From Acholoe squamosa (Eukaryota > Annelida > Polychaeta > Phyllodocida > Polynoidae), in assembly GCA_949317995.1 (NCBI GenBank), contig OX439047.1, positions 51,285,505 to 51,349,504 of the forward strand: a stretch of DNA of 64,000 nucleotides, given 5' to 3'. The notes under the pieces were generated by a model. It saw nothing but the letters and a program-made list of their open reading frames with translations. It made no database searches and was not told the origin of the DNA. The first letter of the stretch is position 1; every line of letters begins with the position of its first letter. This document shows, in pieces, positions 38,140 to 51,029 of this stretch. A program made the translations under genes and the position numbers.

Positions 38140-38607
38140 TGTGGTGGTCCCGCGTCATCTTCGAGGTACCTTCGTGGTCCTCGTGGGCGACGTCGAGAGC
38201 ACCTCTATTACCCGACGCCTGGGGGCGCTGGAGTCCAGCGCCACGTCACCACTTGGTCACGTGGCCCTCGACTCCGGTGTATATAAGGCCGTTGTACGGC
38301 CTTCCTCAGGGTCAGTCCAGCCCCGACTGACCATTGTGAGCAATGGTCGGCGGCTGCCCGGCTACCATATTCTAATACTCCTCTGTGCTCCTGCACAGAG
38401 GGGGTTCATGTGGAATATTAACTCTAGACACTAGAAGGCCTAGTGTCGAACCTGCAATAGAGTTCAAACTCTGCCACCTGTAACTGTGATCGAGAACGGC
38501 TGATGCCTATGTGTTATTAGACAATAAAGTTTTAACTGGAACCTGAATAGTTGTTCTTCGTTGTTTATCGAAAGATTCGATATAACATCGAGGGGTAGAA
38601 CGCTACA
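38140..38607 (+). repeat. 3' LTR
   Basis: Identical by eye to 25637-26104, including TATA and AATAAA (38523-38528), the latter being the likely poly(A) signal of genomic and ORF3 transcripts. It is followed by the target duplication CATA. Confidence 0.95.
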
Positions 38608-38611
38608 CATA

Positions 38612-40451
38612 CTACAGTTGTCATTTTGGACTTTATTCAAGAATGGATATTGGAGAACAAGTAGGAAAAACCAAAAAGACTTGAAATGGATGAAAAAGAT
38701 GTAAAATTGACAACATAGAACACAACTTTAATTTGAATTGAAATGCCACCGCGTACCCGGCGGTATAGACTCAGGGAGGGCCCTGAGCCAATAAATGCAA
38801 GGAAAATGTTGAAGACCAACGTCTAAGATATATTGCAACCTGAATAGAACAGGTAGACAGGAATCAAAGCAAGGGAGGTGAGGCATACTGTTTACAGCGC
38901 CACCCTCTACTGTAGTGCGTCACTGTCTTAGTGCTGGCCATTGCATACAGATTTACGCAGATCATTGCGCAAGGGATGAAGCTGAGTGGTTGGCCTGTAT
39001 CCTGCTGCAAAATACAGTCCCCTAGAATTTCTCCCTTAATTTAATGTAGATTATGAATGTGGTGTATCTTTATTTAGAATTTTGTCCTCTAGACAGATCC
39101 AATTAGTTTTCAGTTGTGAATAACTAGCAATTGTTAAGAAATAAACAGAAAAGCTAACACTGTCAGTTTCATTGGCCAATGTATAATACCCAGGGTACCA
39201 CGGCGTCAGAGACGCATTCTACGTAATGTGGCGCTGATGTCAGAACGAGAGGTGAGGCAGGGAATGGAGGAGGGACTGGGAGGGATGGGGGGATGGGCAG
39301 AGGGGGGGGGATCCGTTAACAACCACGTAGAATAATTATTTTCTTCCTCGAAGGAAACCTGAGGCGGCTAGAACACACTAACATAATTCGTACTTCTCTC
39401 CCACGTTCTGCTAGAATACTACTACTGCCTTCGGATTACAGTTGACGGCATGTAACTAGACTTATTAGACATGTACGACCTACTGAGTAACCATGTAAGG
39501 CCACCTGGAACATAATTTATTCATAAACCACCTCACGCTATATGAACACACAAAGGAAACCCATACAAATAAAGGCCACATGGCCACAACAAAAAAAAAA
39601 CAGAGAATCATAGGAAAATACACTGAGTATCTGATCCAGTCAATATTTTTGTTTCATGTTTACTGCATTCAGAATGTCTTATATTTGGTGAACGGCAGTT
39701 CCAGATATATCTACAGAAAAAATGACCCATGCCTAACCTTCGCAAGGTCGTGGCAAATTTTGGAACCCTGTGTAAAGCCATTCAAGGCATCATCTCACTA
39801 TTCTTAGGAGGGCATTTCCTCTATAAAGATAGCAGAAGCCTATAACGTCATCACTAGAATAATAAAACCAATATGCACCAGTAGCCCTCAAAGTGGCATT
39901 ATTTGGAACATGTACTTCTGTATTACAGTTGCCGGACATGTTAATGAATACAGGGCTCTATGAATGTGTTGTATCCAAAATGTATCACAGTTCCCTACAT
40001 AGGCTCATAGCATGCCTTTCCAGCCAAAATACCATTTCTATTATCTATCATTCAAATCGTCACAGCAAATTCGATTGTTCTTGCTGACACAGGTGCATCA
40101 ATGGCTCAATGTGATGCGAAATCAAATTGCTGAGATATTCATGCGAATAGGTGTAATAGAAACAAAAATAAATAGAACAATAAATTTTAAGTATCACAGC
40201 TAACGCCCGTGTTTCGCAAGTGGAGCTTGGGCAAAAAAGAGCTGTGCAGCCACGCCGAGCGATCTGCCTGCTCCGACTCTACACCGGTCACCTGGGATTT
40301 AACGTTGATGCCCGTACCAGGACTTTTTTTTTCTTTTTTACCCCCTTTATGTCTTCATAATATGAAAGTGTTTTGTGTCCGCAATTTATTTTCCCCTACC
40401 GAACCTAATTGCTATTTAGTCACAGGGGTTCTACTCTTCCTTTTGTGTTTA
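38612..40451. other. AT-rich flank, no gene supported
   Basis: A fragment at about 38895-38925 (TACTGTTTACAGCGCCACCC) recurs inside the MITE at 51846. A G-rich tract lies at 39240-39312. No exon was found. Confidence 0.4.
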
Positions 40452-40783
40452 GGGAGTGATCATTTTTTAACAACAGGGGGGGGGGCTGGTGGGTTTGAGG
40501 GGGGGTCAGAATTTTTTCAACCCCTTGACCAGGGAGGGTCAGAATTTTTTCGATTCCTCTGATGGGGGGGTCAAAATAATTTCACCTGTTTTCAGTGGAA
40601 AACCCCGCGCGTTACTATAGGCTAATAGGGGACATTCGCGCGATTTTTGTCCCTTATAGAAGGTCGAAAATTTTTTATCCCCTCGAGAGGGGGGGGGGGT
40701 CGAAATTTTTTTTTCTCGCGTCTGCGCGCAAACCCACCAGCCCCCCCCCCCCCCCCCCCCGTTGTTAAAAAATGATCACTCCC
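40452..40783. mobile_element. Harbinger-like MITE, copy E
   Basis: Intact GGGAGTGATCATTTTTTAAC ends; perfect TTA duplications (40449-40451 and 40784-40786). Interior like copy A (TTTTCAGTGGAAAACCCCGC). Contains a C22-type run. Confidence 0.85.
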
Positions 40784-40789
40784 TTAGCT

Positions 40790-41062
40790 CCTCAAGCATG
40801 AATACAATCTCAACCGTAGCTGTACTTTTCCCCAATCTCTATCTGCCTTTAATATATTTGGCATCCTACGACGGACGGCATGTGGAGAAACCTGAATTTT
40901 ATTTCTGTTCTGACTTTGTTTGATGTTGTGGCAGGAGTTTTTCATCTCCCTGCTTACACTTTACTTTTACCATTTTTTTAATCAATGTCCCATGACCAAG
41001 GTCACATTCCGCAGTTGGCTACGAGGCAGTCATTGGATAGTTGGGTACCTATGTTAGCCTTA
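40790..41062. other. Spacer, nothing seen
   Basis: Unique AT-rich DNA before the satellite; no feature. Confidence 0.3.
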
Positions 41063-42722
41063 CCTGTGTGTATGATGTTGGTTGTGTATCTGTATGTATA
41101 ATGTTGGCTGTGTACCTGTGTGTATAATGTTAGCTGTGTACCTGTGTGTATACTGTTGGCTATGTACCTGTGTGTATAATGTTGGCTGTGTACCTGTGTG
41201 TATAATGTTAGCCGTACCTGTGTGTATAATGTTAGCTGTGTACCTGTGTGTATACTGTTGGCTATGTACCTGTGTGTATAATGTTGGCTGTGTACCTGTG
41301 TGTATAATGTTAGCTGTGTACCTGTGTGTATACTGTTGGCTGTGTACCTGTGTGTATAATGTTGGCTGTGTACCTGTGTGTATAATGTTAGCCGTACCTG
41401 TGTGTATAATGTTGGCTGTGTACCTGTGTGTATACTGTTGGCTGTGTACCTGTGTGTATAATGTTGGCTGTGTACCTGTGTGTATAATGTTAGCTGTGTA
41501 CCTGTGTGTATACTGTTGGCTGTGTACCTGTGTGTATAATGTTGGCTGTGTACCTGTGTGTATAATGTTGGCTGTGTACCTGTGTGTATACTGTTGGCTG
41601 TGTACCTGTGTGTATAATGTTGGCTGTGTACCTGTGTGAATTCTGCTGGCTGTGTACCTGTGTGTATAATGTTGGCTGTGTACCTGTGTGTATAATGTTA
41701 GCTGTACCTGTGTGTATACTGTTGGCTGTGTACCTGTGTGTATACTGTTAGCTGTGAACCTGTTTGCATACTGTTAGCCGTACCTGTGTGTATAATGTTG
41801 GCTGTGTACCTGTGTGTATAATGTTGGCTGTGTACCTGTGTGTATACTGTTGGCTGTGTACCTGTGTGTATAATGTTGGCTGTGTACCTGTGTGAATTCT
41901 GTTGGCTGTGTACCTGTGTGTATAATGTTGGCTGTGTACCTGTGTGTATAATGTTAGCTGTACCTGTGTGTATACTGTTGGCTGTGTACCTGTGTGTATA
42001 CTGTTAGCTGTGAACCTGTTTGCATACTGTTAGCCGTACCTGTGTGTATAATGTTGGCTGTACCTGTGTGTATTCTGTTGGCTGTGTACCTGTGTGTATA
42101 ATGTTGGCTGTGTACCTGTGTGTATAATGTTAGCCGTACCCGTGTGTATACTGTTGGCTGTGTACCTGTGTGTATAATGTTGGCTATGTACCTGTGTGTA
42201 CAATGTTAGCCGTACCTGTGTGTATACTGTTGGCTGTGTACCTGTGTGTATAACGTTAGTCGTACCTGTGTGTATAATGTTTGCTGTGTACCTGTGTGTA
42301 TTCTGTTGGCTGTGTACCTGTGTGTATTCTGTTGGCTGTGTACCTGTGTGTATTCTGTTGGCTGTGTACCTGTGTGTATAATGTTGGCTGTGTACCTCTG
42401 TGTATTCTGTTGGCTGTGTACCTGTGTGTATAATGTTGGCTATGTACCTGTGTGTATAATGTTAGCCATACCTGTGTGTATACTGTTGGCTGTGTACCTG
42501 TGTGTATAACGTTAGCCGTACCTGTGTGTATAATGTTGGCTGTGTACCTGTGTGTATTCTGTTGGCTGTGTACCTGTGTGTATAATGTTGGCTATGTACC
42601 TGTGTGTATTCTGTTGGCTGTGTACCTGTGTGTATAATGTTGGCTGTGTACCTGTGCGTATACTGTTGGCTGTGTACCTGTGTGTATAATGTTAGCTGTA
42701 CCTGTGTATAATGTTAGCTGTG
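41063..42722. repeat. 26-bp satellite, ~1.66 kb
   Basis: Unit ATAATGTTGGCTGTGTACCT plus GTGTGT, with shorter variants lacking a GTG. Variant order (ATAATG, ATACTG, ATTCTG types) gives a higher-order pattern; for example 41635-41790 is nearly repeated at 41889-42043. Three units equal 78 bp, so stop-free ORFs (YLCVYCWLCTCVYNVGCVPV) appear; they are not genes. Confidence 0.97.
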
Positions 42723-44547
42723 CACAGCTTTACATTATGTTTCTTCACATGGATGTTTGAGTTTCCACCCATTCCGTGGACCCACTTAAAATAGTAAGGC
42801 TCTAAACTACTTATACCATGGTTATCACCTTCTTGAATGATTTTACGATGCCTGGAGTGGATAATGACGTTCGAATAGTACGCGCTACACAGGAAGCACC
42901 ACTCTTCAAGCAGAGGCGCTTCAGAGAACACTAATATAGTATAATAAGGGAGTGCGGGCTTATTTACCTCTAGATGGCGCAACCATCAATATCAATATGT
43001 ATACACCAGATGGCATTACAAACTGGCTTTCAGATGTAAATAAACAATGGTGCATGGACATGTGGCATGTGTATGAATCTATGCATTTTACCTCCATGCA
43101 CTTTAAAAAAATGATCTACCACATGTACTGACATAATTAGACATCTGACAGGCTAAGAGATATGTAAACATGACCAATTGATGGATCATATTGTCTGAAT
43201 ATCTTCATTTGTCCACATGGTCCATTTCACAGGAAGCAGCATGTGCCATGTGGAAAATGATCAGGGTTTGTCTTTGTTTGTTGTGGCACAGGAGATTGTG
43301 CCACATTGAAATACTCTACTAAAAAATATGTGTCAACCTAAAATAATCACCATTTAATATAGCATACTCATATTAAGATCTGGTAGCCCCAGTAAAGATT
43401 TCAATAATTTTATTTGAATCTGTTCCAGTCATGGGTATGGGGGATAAAAGTACCAGCAACATGACACAGAGGAGACTGTGCCACCCAGCCTGCAGACGCT
43501 GACCTTACATCAAGCATCAGTCCATATGTACCGGAAGTGCTGATGCGCATGACGCGCTAAGTGAACGGATGTTGACACTTGGATTGAAACGAGATGACAG
43601 CAAGTTGACATGATAGATTTAATTCGATAATAAAAAAAATATAGCATTAGAAGCTTAATGTGAATAGAGGATGAAAGTAGACATTATATTCTAGCACCTA
43701 CCTTTAAATCGGCATGATTTAAAGTGTATTTTCAACAGGATTGAAGAAATAAAAATCGAATCGAGCGACTCGTTGATTCTAGGGGCTAGATAAGAAGCAC
43801 GAGGCCGTAGAATCAACTCGTGAACCTCTATTTGTTATTTATGCCTTTAATAATGGCATTCCAAATACTAAGGCTTAAGCGGAAGCTAAAAATCAGCTTG
43901 CATTATTTTTTTCGATTAATAACTTATAAAGAATAGATATAATAACTAATGAAAAATAATCTAAAATGAAACACGCTATTTACTGTCAGTTTGGATCCTT
44001 GGATATCGGCAGCAAGAGGCACATGTTGGCCAAATGACAAAGGCCTGTCACCAATCAAAGATTGTAAAAAGGAAAACCTGACACAAGGAAGCATTATGAC
44101 GTATATAGATGTGGACCGTGACCACACAAATGTGGGCGTGGTGTACTTAGGCAAAAATAAAATGTTTGTTTCAGGTACACTCGACCCTACCTAGCAAAAC
44201 TGCGCCGATCCTAGAACTTTTTTTTCCAATTTCAAAGAACCATTTAATTTTTCAGCTTTAATTGATTTAAGTAGTCCCCGAGACACCACGACTCATCAAG
44301 GAGTCACCGTGGTTCGTTGTGAGTTATTGTAGCAGTTAGTCTTTTTGCAAATAACGAAAAGATTCCAACCTACTAGTACCCTAGCTAAATTTATTCAGCA
44401 TGTTACCTGAAACAAATGATTTATTTTTTTTTTTTTTTTTTTAGCCTTGACACTTTGACATAAAAGCTCTATCTAACTCGGCAAAATATACACAGAACAT
44501 GGGATCTCATTCTTCCTGTTGCCGATCACACATATAAGTGAGGTTAA
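42723..44547. other. AT-rich unique DNA, no gene supported
   Basis: An imperfect inverted pair around CGACTCGTTGATTCTA and TAGAATCAACTCGTG lies at about 43767-43823. Otherwise nothing. Confidence 0.35.
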
Positions 44548-44835
44548 GGGAGTGATCATTTTTTAACAACAGGGGGGGCTGGTGGGTTTGCGCGCAGACG
44601 CGCGAAAAAAATTTCGACCCCCCCTCCCGAGGGGGTAAACGTCCGCGCGAACGTCCCCTTTTAGCCTACAGTAATGCGCGGGGTTTTCCACTGAAAACAG
44701 GTGAAATTATTTTGACCCGCCCCATCAGAGGTATTAAAAAAATTCTGACCCCCCCTGGTCAAGGGGTTGAAAAAATTCTGACCCCCCCCCCTCAAACCCA
44801 CCAGCCCCCCCTGTTGTTAAAAAATGATCACTCAC
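44548..44835. mobile_element. Harbinger-like MITE, copy F
   Basis: GGGAGTGATCATTTTTTAAC left end, GATCACTCAC right end (one change), TAA duplications on both sides (44545-44547 and 44836-44838). Interior like copy A with a short deletion. Confidence 0.85.
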
Positions 44836-44838
44836 TAA

Positions 44839-47159
44839 GATATAAACGGGAACGGCTATGTGTATGTGTAACGTCATAGGTCACGTGGGGGGAATCCCAA
44901 CCTAGCAGTATAGACCTTGTAGGCTAGACGTTTTGGACGTGTAGGGGCTACTCTAGATGTACAGGTAGCATCTCGGTTCGACCATAGAATATAGAGAGTC
45001 TGGAAGGGTAGCTCTGAGTCCCGTGCACTACGGGGCTGTCCTATGTTTGTTATCTGCATCAACCTCTCCCCAAACTGCTACCTGACTTCCGGTTTTGATA
45101 TAACTGGTAGATTCCCCATAGGCCCTGATAGGGAAGTTTGTGAGGATACATAGAATGGAATTTTTCACTAGGATTATCTAACTTTCAAAAAATGTGGAAT
45201 TTCAGTTAGTGTTCTAAATGTATGTAGGAATATTGTGTTTGAATATGGAGGCATTTGGATCAGTAGATAATATACTAGATTCAGAAAAGCTTTGTTCTAA
45301 TGATGCCATCTATGTTACCTACCTTACAAGTTTACTTCAAGAAATCCATGTTAACATTTACAAGTAAACATGATATACTATTCCGTGATTATGTGAATAA
45401 TATTCCCATTTGCACTGGTAAATAGTCTCCTCTACTCCATGTCCATAGTCCTGGCAAAAACCAGGCTATCTCCTTCATCTGATAATCCATGTAAATATTA
45501 AAACATATTATTCATTGGACTAATTGGACCCTCTCTCTCTCTCTTGCTTTCTAGAACAACTGACTGAAACTCAATGAGTGTCAGTACATTGATACATGAT
45601 GTTGTAGGTTAGCCTCCACACCTGTGGGTGTGAACACTCCACACCTGGAGGTGTTATGAGGGATGTCACACACTAATCCACACCTTTGAAGTCAACATCA
45701 AAGCCACACATGTTTGAGGTAGTGGTGGGGGATGGGGGGGGGGCTATGTGACGAGTTTTAATGCACACAACTTGTTACAAACTTTTTCTCAAATGGAAAT
45801 TCAATCCCTGCACCCAGAACGTGAATAAAACATGATTATAACCTTAGAAATGTGTGATTTTTATGGGTTGACTAAATCTCACGTTTGTGATTTGGAAAAT
45901 TTATGAGCAAAAGGATGTCATCCCGCTACCCTTGACAGGAAGACCATCTACATTGTACAATGGATTAATATTCATGCTGTACTTAAATTCGTGAATTTCT
46001 AATTTCAGTAGCTTCTACTTTGGGAATTGGTTTCTCATCACCGCATGCATCAAAAAACAAAGAAAGGAACAGAAAGATAAAAATGCCCTCGTCATATTTT
46101 TCACTCATAATCACTGGCTGGTGATGAGAAACCGATTTTTTTTATTTTGAGTGGGCTTGCTCTGAATCTACCGATCCAAATAAATCTTTGATAAGTCAAA
46201 GTGTTCCTAGGCACCCTTAGATGACTCATCACAAACCTTAAAATGTTTTGGTCAAGTATTTCCAGAGAAAACTGATATTCTCTGCATCTTCAATGTAATC
46301 CTTATGGGGACTCCAATGGTAATAACTAAAACCGGAAGTCAAGTAGCAGTTTGGAGCTGGGTTGACCTAGATAATGAACATATTGACCCAGATTCGGGAG
46401 TGCGCACTCCAGACTTTCTCTATACTCTATGGTTCGACGACGTGTAGATGCAACGTTAGGGCAGTATGACAGATTAGTGTCAGCCAAAGTTTTGTCAGGA
46501 CCTAGGATGGGTAACAGTGAAATGGGGCTACTAGTATGGGATGCCATCTGTTAAGGAAAGTAATGACAATCTGAATATATATGAGGAAAAGCCATAAGGG
46601 GGGAGGGGTTGGGGACAACCTTTTCTCTGTAGACGCTCACTACATGTGTAATTGAAAATTTGTCTTGTTTATTAGAGCTACATTTTTATGAATTGCATTT
46701 GAAGGGAACTGAAAATGGGAAAAGAGAAGAAAAAAAGGAAAGGAAAAAAGAGAATGAAACGGGGGCTTGGGGGCAGAGCCCCCGACTTCTTTCTTAGTAA
46801 AACCATATGAACTAAAGCATAGTCTTGATAAAAGTATCCCCCATGGAACCACTTCTTCTGTTCTGTTTGATACATTTATAAAATAGCCTGCACGCCAAGC
46901 TCCCCATAAGTGACCACAGGTCTAGAGTTAGGATGGACAGGAGACAGTAGAAGTGCTAAAACAACACTGACGATGCTAATCCCACCCACCCGCATCCCTT
47001 TAATACCTTGTTTCTACACGTCGTCGAAGAGATACCTAGCCGACGTACATGTAGGGAGAATAGAAATATATAAGAAATAGATTTATGCAGGATTGTAATA
47101 ACCCTATACAATTGTTTTATAGGTGTCTCTCTACCTACAACAGCCCTAGATTGCACTTA
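44839..47159. other. AT-rich unique DNA, no gene supported
   Basis: A single CACACCTGTGGGTGTG and CACACCTGGAGGTGT pair at about 45615-45655 recalls the palindrome arrays at 6.8-10.6 kb. A (CT)n tract lies at 45530-45545. No exon found. Confidence 0.35.
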
Positions 47160-47414
47160 GGGAGTGGTCATTATTTAACAACAGGGGGGTTTGGTGAAAT
47201 TCCATGCACGCGTGGCGAAAATTTTTCCGTCCCCCCCTCCGAGGGGTCTGAAATACCAGTATTTCAGTCTCCCCCTTTTATTCTATAGTTGCGCGCGGGC
47301 TTTTTCGCTCAAAATGGGCAAATTTTTTTGTCCCCCCCCTTAGAGGGGTGTGAAATTCCCCCCCCCCCTCTATACCCACCAGCCCCCCCCTGTTGTTAAA
47401 AAATGACCACTCCC
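47160..47414. mobile_element. Harbinger-like MITE, copy G
   Basis: GGGAGTGGTCATTATTTAAC left, GACCACTCCC right; perfect TTA duplications (47157-47159 and 47415-47417). Same subfamily as B1. Confidence 0.85.
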
Positions 47415-47956
47415 TTACAACAATTATATCACTTTGTAATTACCTGTTGTTTATAACCTTAGATGCACTCAACTGGAACTACATACCTGAGGTGGTGATT
47501 GCTACAACACATTCCCTGTACCTGTACTGGAACCTGTAGGCTGTACCTCTAGCCCTTGCCGTTCCCGTACAGGTACAAGTTCCCAAATCTTAACCTCTCT
47601 ATTATATGTCATGCGTGATCGCACATGTGTGGATTGTTGTACACCGGTAGTTTGATTCACAACGACTACTTTTAATTCCTTCAATGCAGTATCAAAGTAA
47701 ATTAGTATTAGTTTGAAAAGGTGCAGTTTTATTCAACTTTGTCCATCTGGTCCAGCAAGCTTAACCGGTCAATAAACCAATGAACGTAGCCCAATCAAAT
47801 GAAATATGCCCATAGAGCGTGCCCAGCAAATGTGTATTCACTGCAGTTGCGGCCATTGTGGAAGTACCAAATATAAACAATAACCCTGTCAGTCACTGTA
47901 ATTGTGTTGCAGGCTAAAGCCTACCACCACTGGCAATCCTGCAAGGTGCAACCTTC

Positions 47957-48421
47957 CCGGGGGGGGGGGGGCACTTGCCCTTGAGTTGCACATCCACTGC
48001 AGCCCGACTCTCGAGAGCGGTGGCGGTGAATTCCCACTGATCCCAAAAAGGGGGGGGGGGCGGTGGATTCCCCTCAGAGCCTTATGTAGCAGGGCAGTGG
48101 ATTTCCATCAAATCCCCAAAATAGTGTATTGCTTATAAACAATACATATTAGGGCAGAAAATATGATTAAAAACAGGGCTGGATAATGAAAATTTCTTAT
48201 TCATATAAATGCATGAGGACCATAGACAGCTTGGTGGAGGTTGGAGGCTTGGAAGTGGGGGGCTGTCTAGGCACTGTTTGGGATTGTGCAAAAAAAGGGG
48301 GGCGGTCAATGTCCAGCTTATGTATGTGCCTAGGGCGGTCAAATTTCAAGATAACTGATAGATAGGGCGGTAGGGCGGCAGTTGAGAGTGACCATCAAAG
48401 AGTCAGTGCCCCCCCCCAGGG
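47957..48421. mobile_element. hAT-like MITE with 8-bp TSD
   Basis: The octamer CAACCTTC flanks it (47949-47956 and 48422-48429). Ends are CCGGGGGGGGGGGGCACT and AGTGCCCCCCCCCAGGG. Non-coding. It interrupts the first unit of the ~205-bp tandem repeat that continues downstream. Confidence 0.75.
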
Positions 48422-49015
48422 CAACCTTCCTCTTCCACATAAGGTTTCCACCATTTATTCTCAATCTTAGTGATTAGGGTTTCTGTTGATAGCTATGATA
48501 TATCTCCATCTATGGTTAAGAAGGTGTTTTGTTTTGTCTCTTAGTTACAGAGAAAATAAGGATTTTGTACAGGGTAATATTGAGCCACAATGACCACAGC
48601 TACTGTCGATCTCGCACAGCAAACTTTCCTCTTCCATATTAAGTTTCCACCACTTTTTCCTCCACCAATCTTAGAGATTATGGCTTCTTTTGATAGCTAT
48701 GATGTATTTCTACCTAAACTTAATATAGTTTGTCATAGGGCGCAAATATTCAAGAGAAAATGAGGAGTTTTTGCAAGGTATTGCAATTTCACCATAGTTG
48801 CCACTACTCCACTGCTACTGCTTATCTCGCACGGTAAAATTTTCCTCTTCTACATAAGATATTAAATACTTTTTCTTAATCAAACTTCACATTGAGTTAG
48901 TTCTGATAGCTATGATCTATTTCTATGTATGGTTAGTATGGTTCTTTGTTGTACCCAATAACTTGAGAAAAAATAAGGATTTTGTGTAGGGTAGTAGTTT
49001 GCCACAGTGCATTCC
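48422..49015. repeat. Diverged ~205-bp tandem repeat, 3 units
   Basis: Units begin near 48422, 48622 and 48841 with TTTCCTCTTC(C/T)ACATAAG-like words, then GATAGCTATGAT, AGAGAAAATAAGGATTTTGT and CCACAGT. Old and substituted. Start of the next sequence near 49015. Confidence 0.7.
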
Positions 49016-49660
49016 CTAAGGTAGTATGCGTAGGGTTTCCAGTGGAGTACCTCCAACACTCCCCGGCAGCAGTATATGACGTCAAGTGGGCGCGGCCTAT
49101 AGTTCGGTTCGATGAACTCTCTGTAAAGACTGAGTATAGACCGTAACTGACTTCTTTCACTTTTATATGTCTCGACATTTGAGGAATGAGTGAGTGAACT
49201 GAACTTACTTGTTAAATTCATCTACTACTAATGTCGGAGACAGGACGTCACTCCCAGGTCTCTGATATGCAGAAACCTCCCGATTGCGCTGAAGTCAGTC
49301 AGAACGTTTGGTAGGAAATTCACAAAATTCAATAACGGGATTCAATGAATTTCAAAAACGTATACAGTATTAATTCCTGGGGAGCCAGAAGAAGTGGCAT
49401 CCCAGAAGAGCCAGCAGCATAGAAGTCATTTTGACATCTTTGTTGGACATACATATAATTATCTGTAGCATTATTTCACTGTACCAGATGCCGCAAATAT
49501 GTATCAAACTTCACCTTTATAGAACCTTTTGAACAAAGCAATAGGAAACCATCTAGTATTCTAGGGGTCCATTCATGTATGACGCCATGTGGTTGCAATT
49601 TAACTTTCACTATACTGCTTTCCAGTAAAAAAAAGATATATACACAATATTGAACAAAAT

Positions 49661-50092
49661 AATCATAGTGTATGTACAACGAATACAGACCTGCCGGCTT
49701 TAGGCCATAGTCTACGTACAACGAATACAGACCTGCCAGCCTTAGGCCATAGTCTATGTACAACGAATACAGACCTGCCCACCTTAGGCCATAGGCTACG
49801 TACAACGAATACAGACCTGCCGGCTTTAGGCCATAGTCTACGTACAACGAATACAGACCTGCCAGCCTTAGGCCATAGTCTATGTACATAGAATACAGAC
49901 CTGCCCACCTTAGGCCATAATCTACGTACAACGAATACAGCCCTGCCGGCCTTAGGCCATAGTCTACGTACAACGAATACAGACCTGCCCACCTTAGGCC
50001 ATAGTCTATGTACAACGAATACAGACCTGCCGGCTTTAGGCTATAGTCTATGTACAACGAATACAGACCTGCCGGCTTTAGGCCAAGCGGAC
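49661..50092. repeat. 42-bp minisatellite, ~10 copies
   Basis: Unit GTCTACGTACAACGAATACA followed by GACCTGCCGGCTTTAGGCCATA. Because 42 is a multiple of three and no frame has a stop, minus-strand ORFs of 109 and 193 codons read through it in two frames; both-frame openness argues against coding. Confidence 0.95.
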
Positions 50093-51025
50093 ATCGTTTG
50101 TTCCAGATAGACCCTACCTACGCCGCTACGGTACCATGGGGTTTTTGTCAGACTTGTCTCCTCTTGGACATGCAGACCAGAGAGGGGAACGGTTCTCGAT
50201 ATCAATGCATTACATGGGAGACGATCGGGGTGGGAATTTGGAAGGAAAATGGGTAGAGTGAAAGGACAATTATCTATATTATAGTGTGTTAACGATGCGG
50301 TTGACAAACATCAAAGTACAGTTAGAAAATGTCCTGATGTACTCCAAACGATTGGAAATAGAGATAGAGATCAGGACCGGTTCTTGTCCTAAATACACAC
50401 CCAGGTCACACGTGTGAACACCCTCCCCACAGGGGAGGATGGTGGGGGCTGATGAAGTGAGGCTCCTAACGTATGGGCAATGAAAAATATATCAGAAAAT
50501 ATCTAGAAATTTCCAAATTCTTGAAAAATTAGCAAAAGAATTATTGAATTTTTTTTTTTTTTAAAAAATCATGGAATTTATAACTTGGAAAAAAGAAGTA
50601 ACTACCCCTATACATGTATGAGATAAATTGACAAATTAGTAAACAAATTACTTCCATTTTCTTATCTGGGATCTTCTCAAAACACTTTACGTGTGACCAC
50701 ATACTGAAATATAGAAAAGGGTGGCAGTCGACACAGTGATTCAGTGAGTGTTTTCAATGCAGGCAGCTGTTGGGAGTGCTCGGAGCTACTCAGTTGTACC
50801 GGAGTCAAAGGGAGAGACGCCGGGTCTGCAGCGTGCTATGGTGCTGGCCAGCTGTTGTTATGGACGGGTTTGGGAGGCGGGGGGGGGGGGGGGGGTCTAA
50901 GAACGGCAAGGCCAATGTGGTATGAGACCAGCGCCTTTGGCGCTGGGATTGTGAATGTAACAAAAGTGATTATTTGTTAACAAACAGGGAGGGCAGTGGG
51001 TGAGAGGGGAGAGCAACATTATTTC
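50093..51025. other. Spacer with a G-rich run
   Basis: G14-type run at about 50880-50895. No gene supported. Confidence 0.35.
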
Positions 51026-51029
51026 TACT

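Larger units (their letters stand above)
25637..38607 (+). mobile_element. Young Ty3-type LTR retrotransposon with an additional 3' ORF
   Basis: The 12,971-bp element has two 468-bp LTRs that match base for base by eye, TG...CA ends, a 4-bp target duplication CATA (25633-25636 and 38608-38611), a PBS and a polypurine tract. The order is LTR, gag, PR-RT-RNaseH-IN, a ~940-bp regulatory gap, a 991-aa ORF, a hairpin-rich 3' region, LTR. RNase H before integrase places it in the Ty3/gypsy group (Metaviridae). The element is more GC- and TCGA-rich than its flanks. Identical LTRs imply a very recent insertion, yet gag is split over frames. Confidence 0.95.

Noticed and set aside
40209-40562. 117-codon plus-strand ORF
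   Set aside because: Its end lies in a GGGAGTG MITE and it has no domain or splice support.
41082-41639. 185-codon ORF rich in Cys/Val/Tyr
   Set aside because: It is the translation of the 26-bp satellite; three units are in phase with codons and lack stops.
49476-50057. 193-codon repetitive minus-strand ORF (14-residue repeats)
   Set aside because: The 42-bp satellite is open in more than one frame, so openness does not indicate coding.
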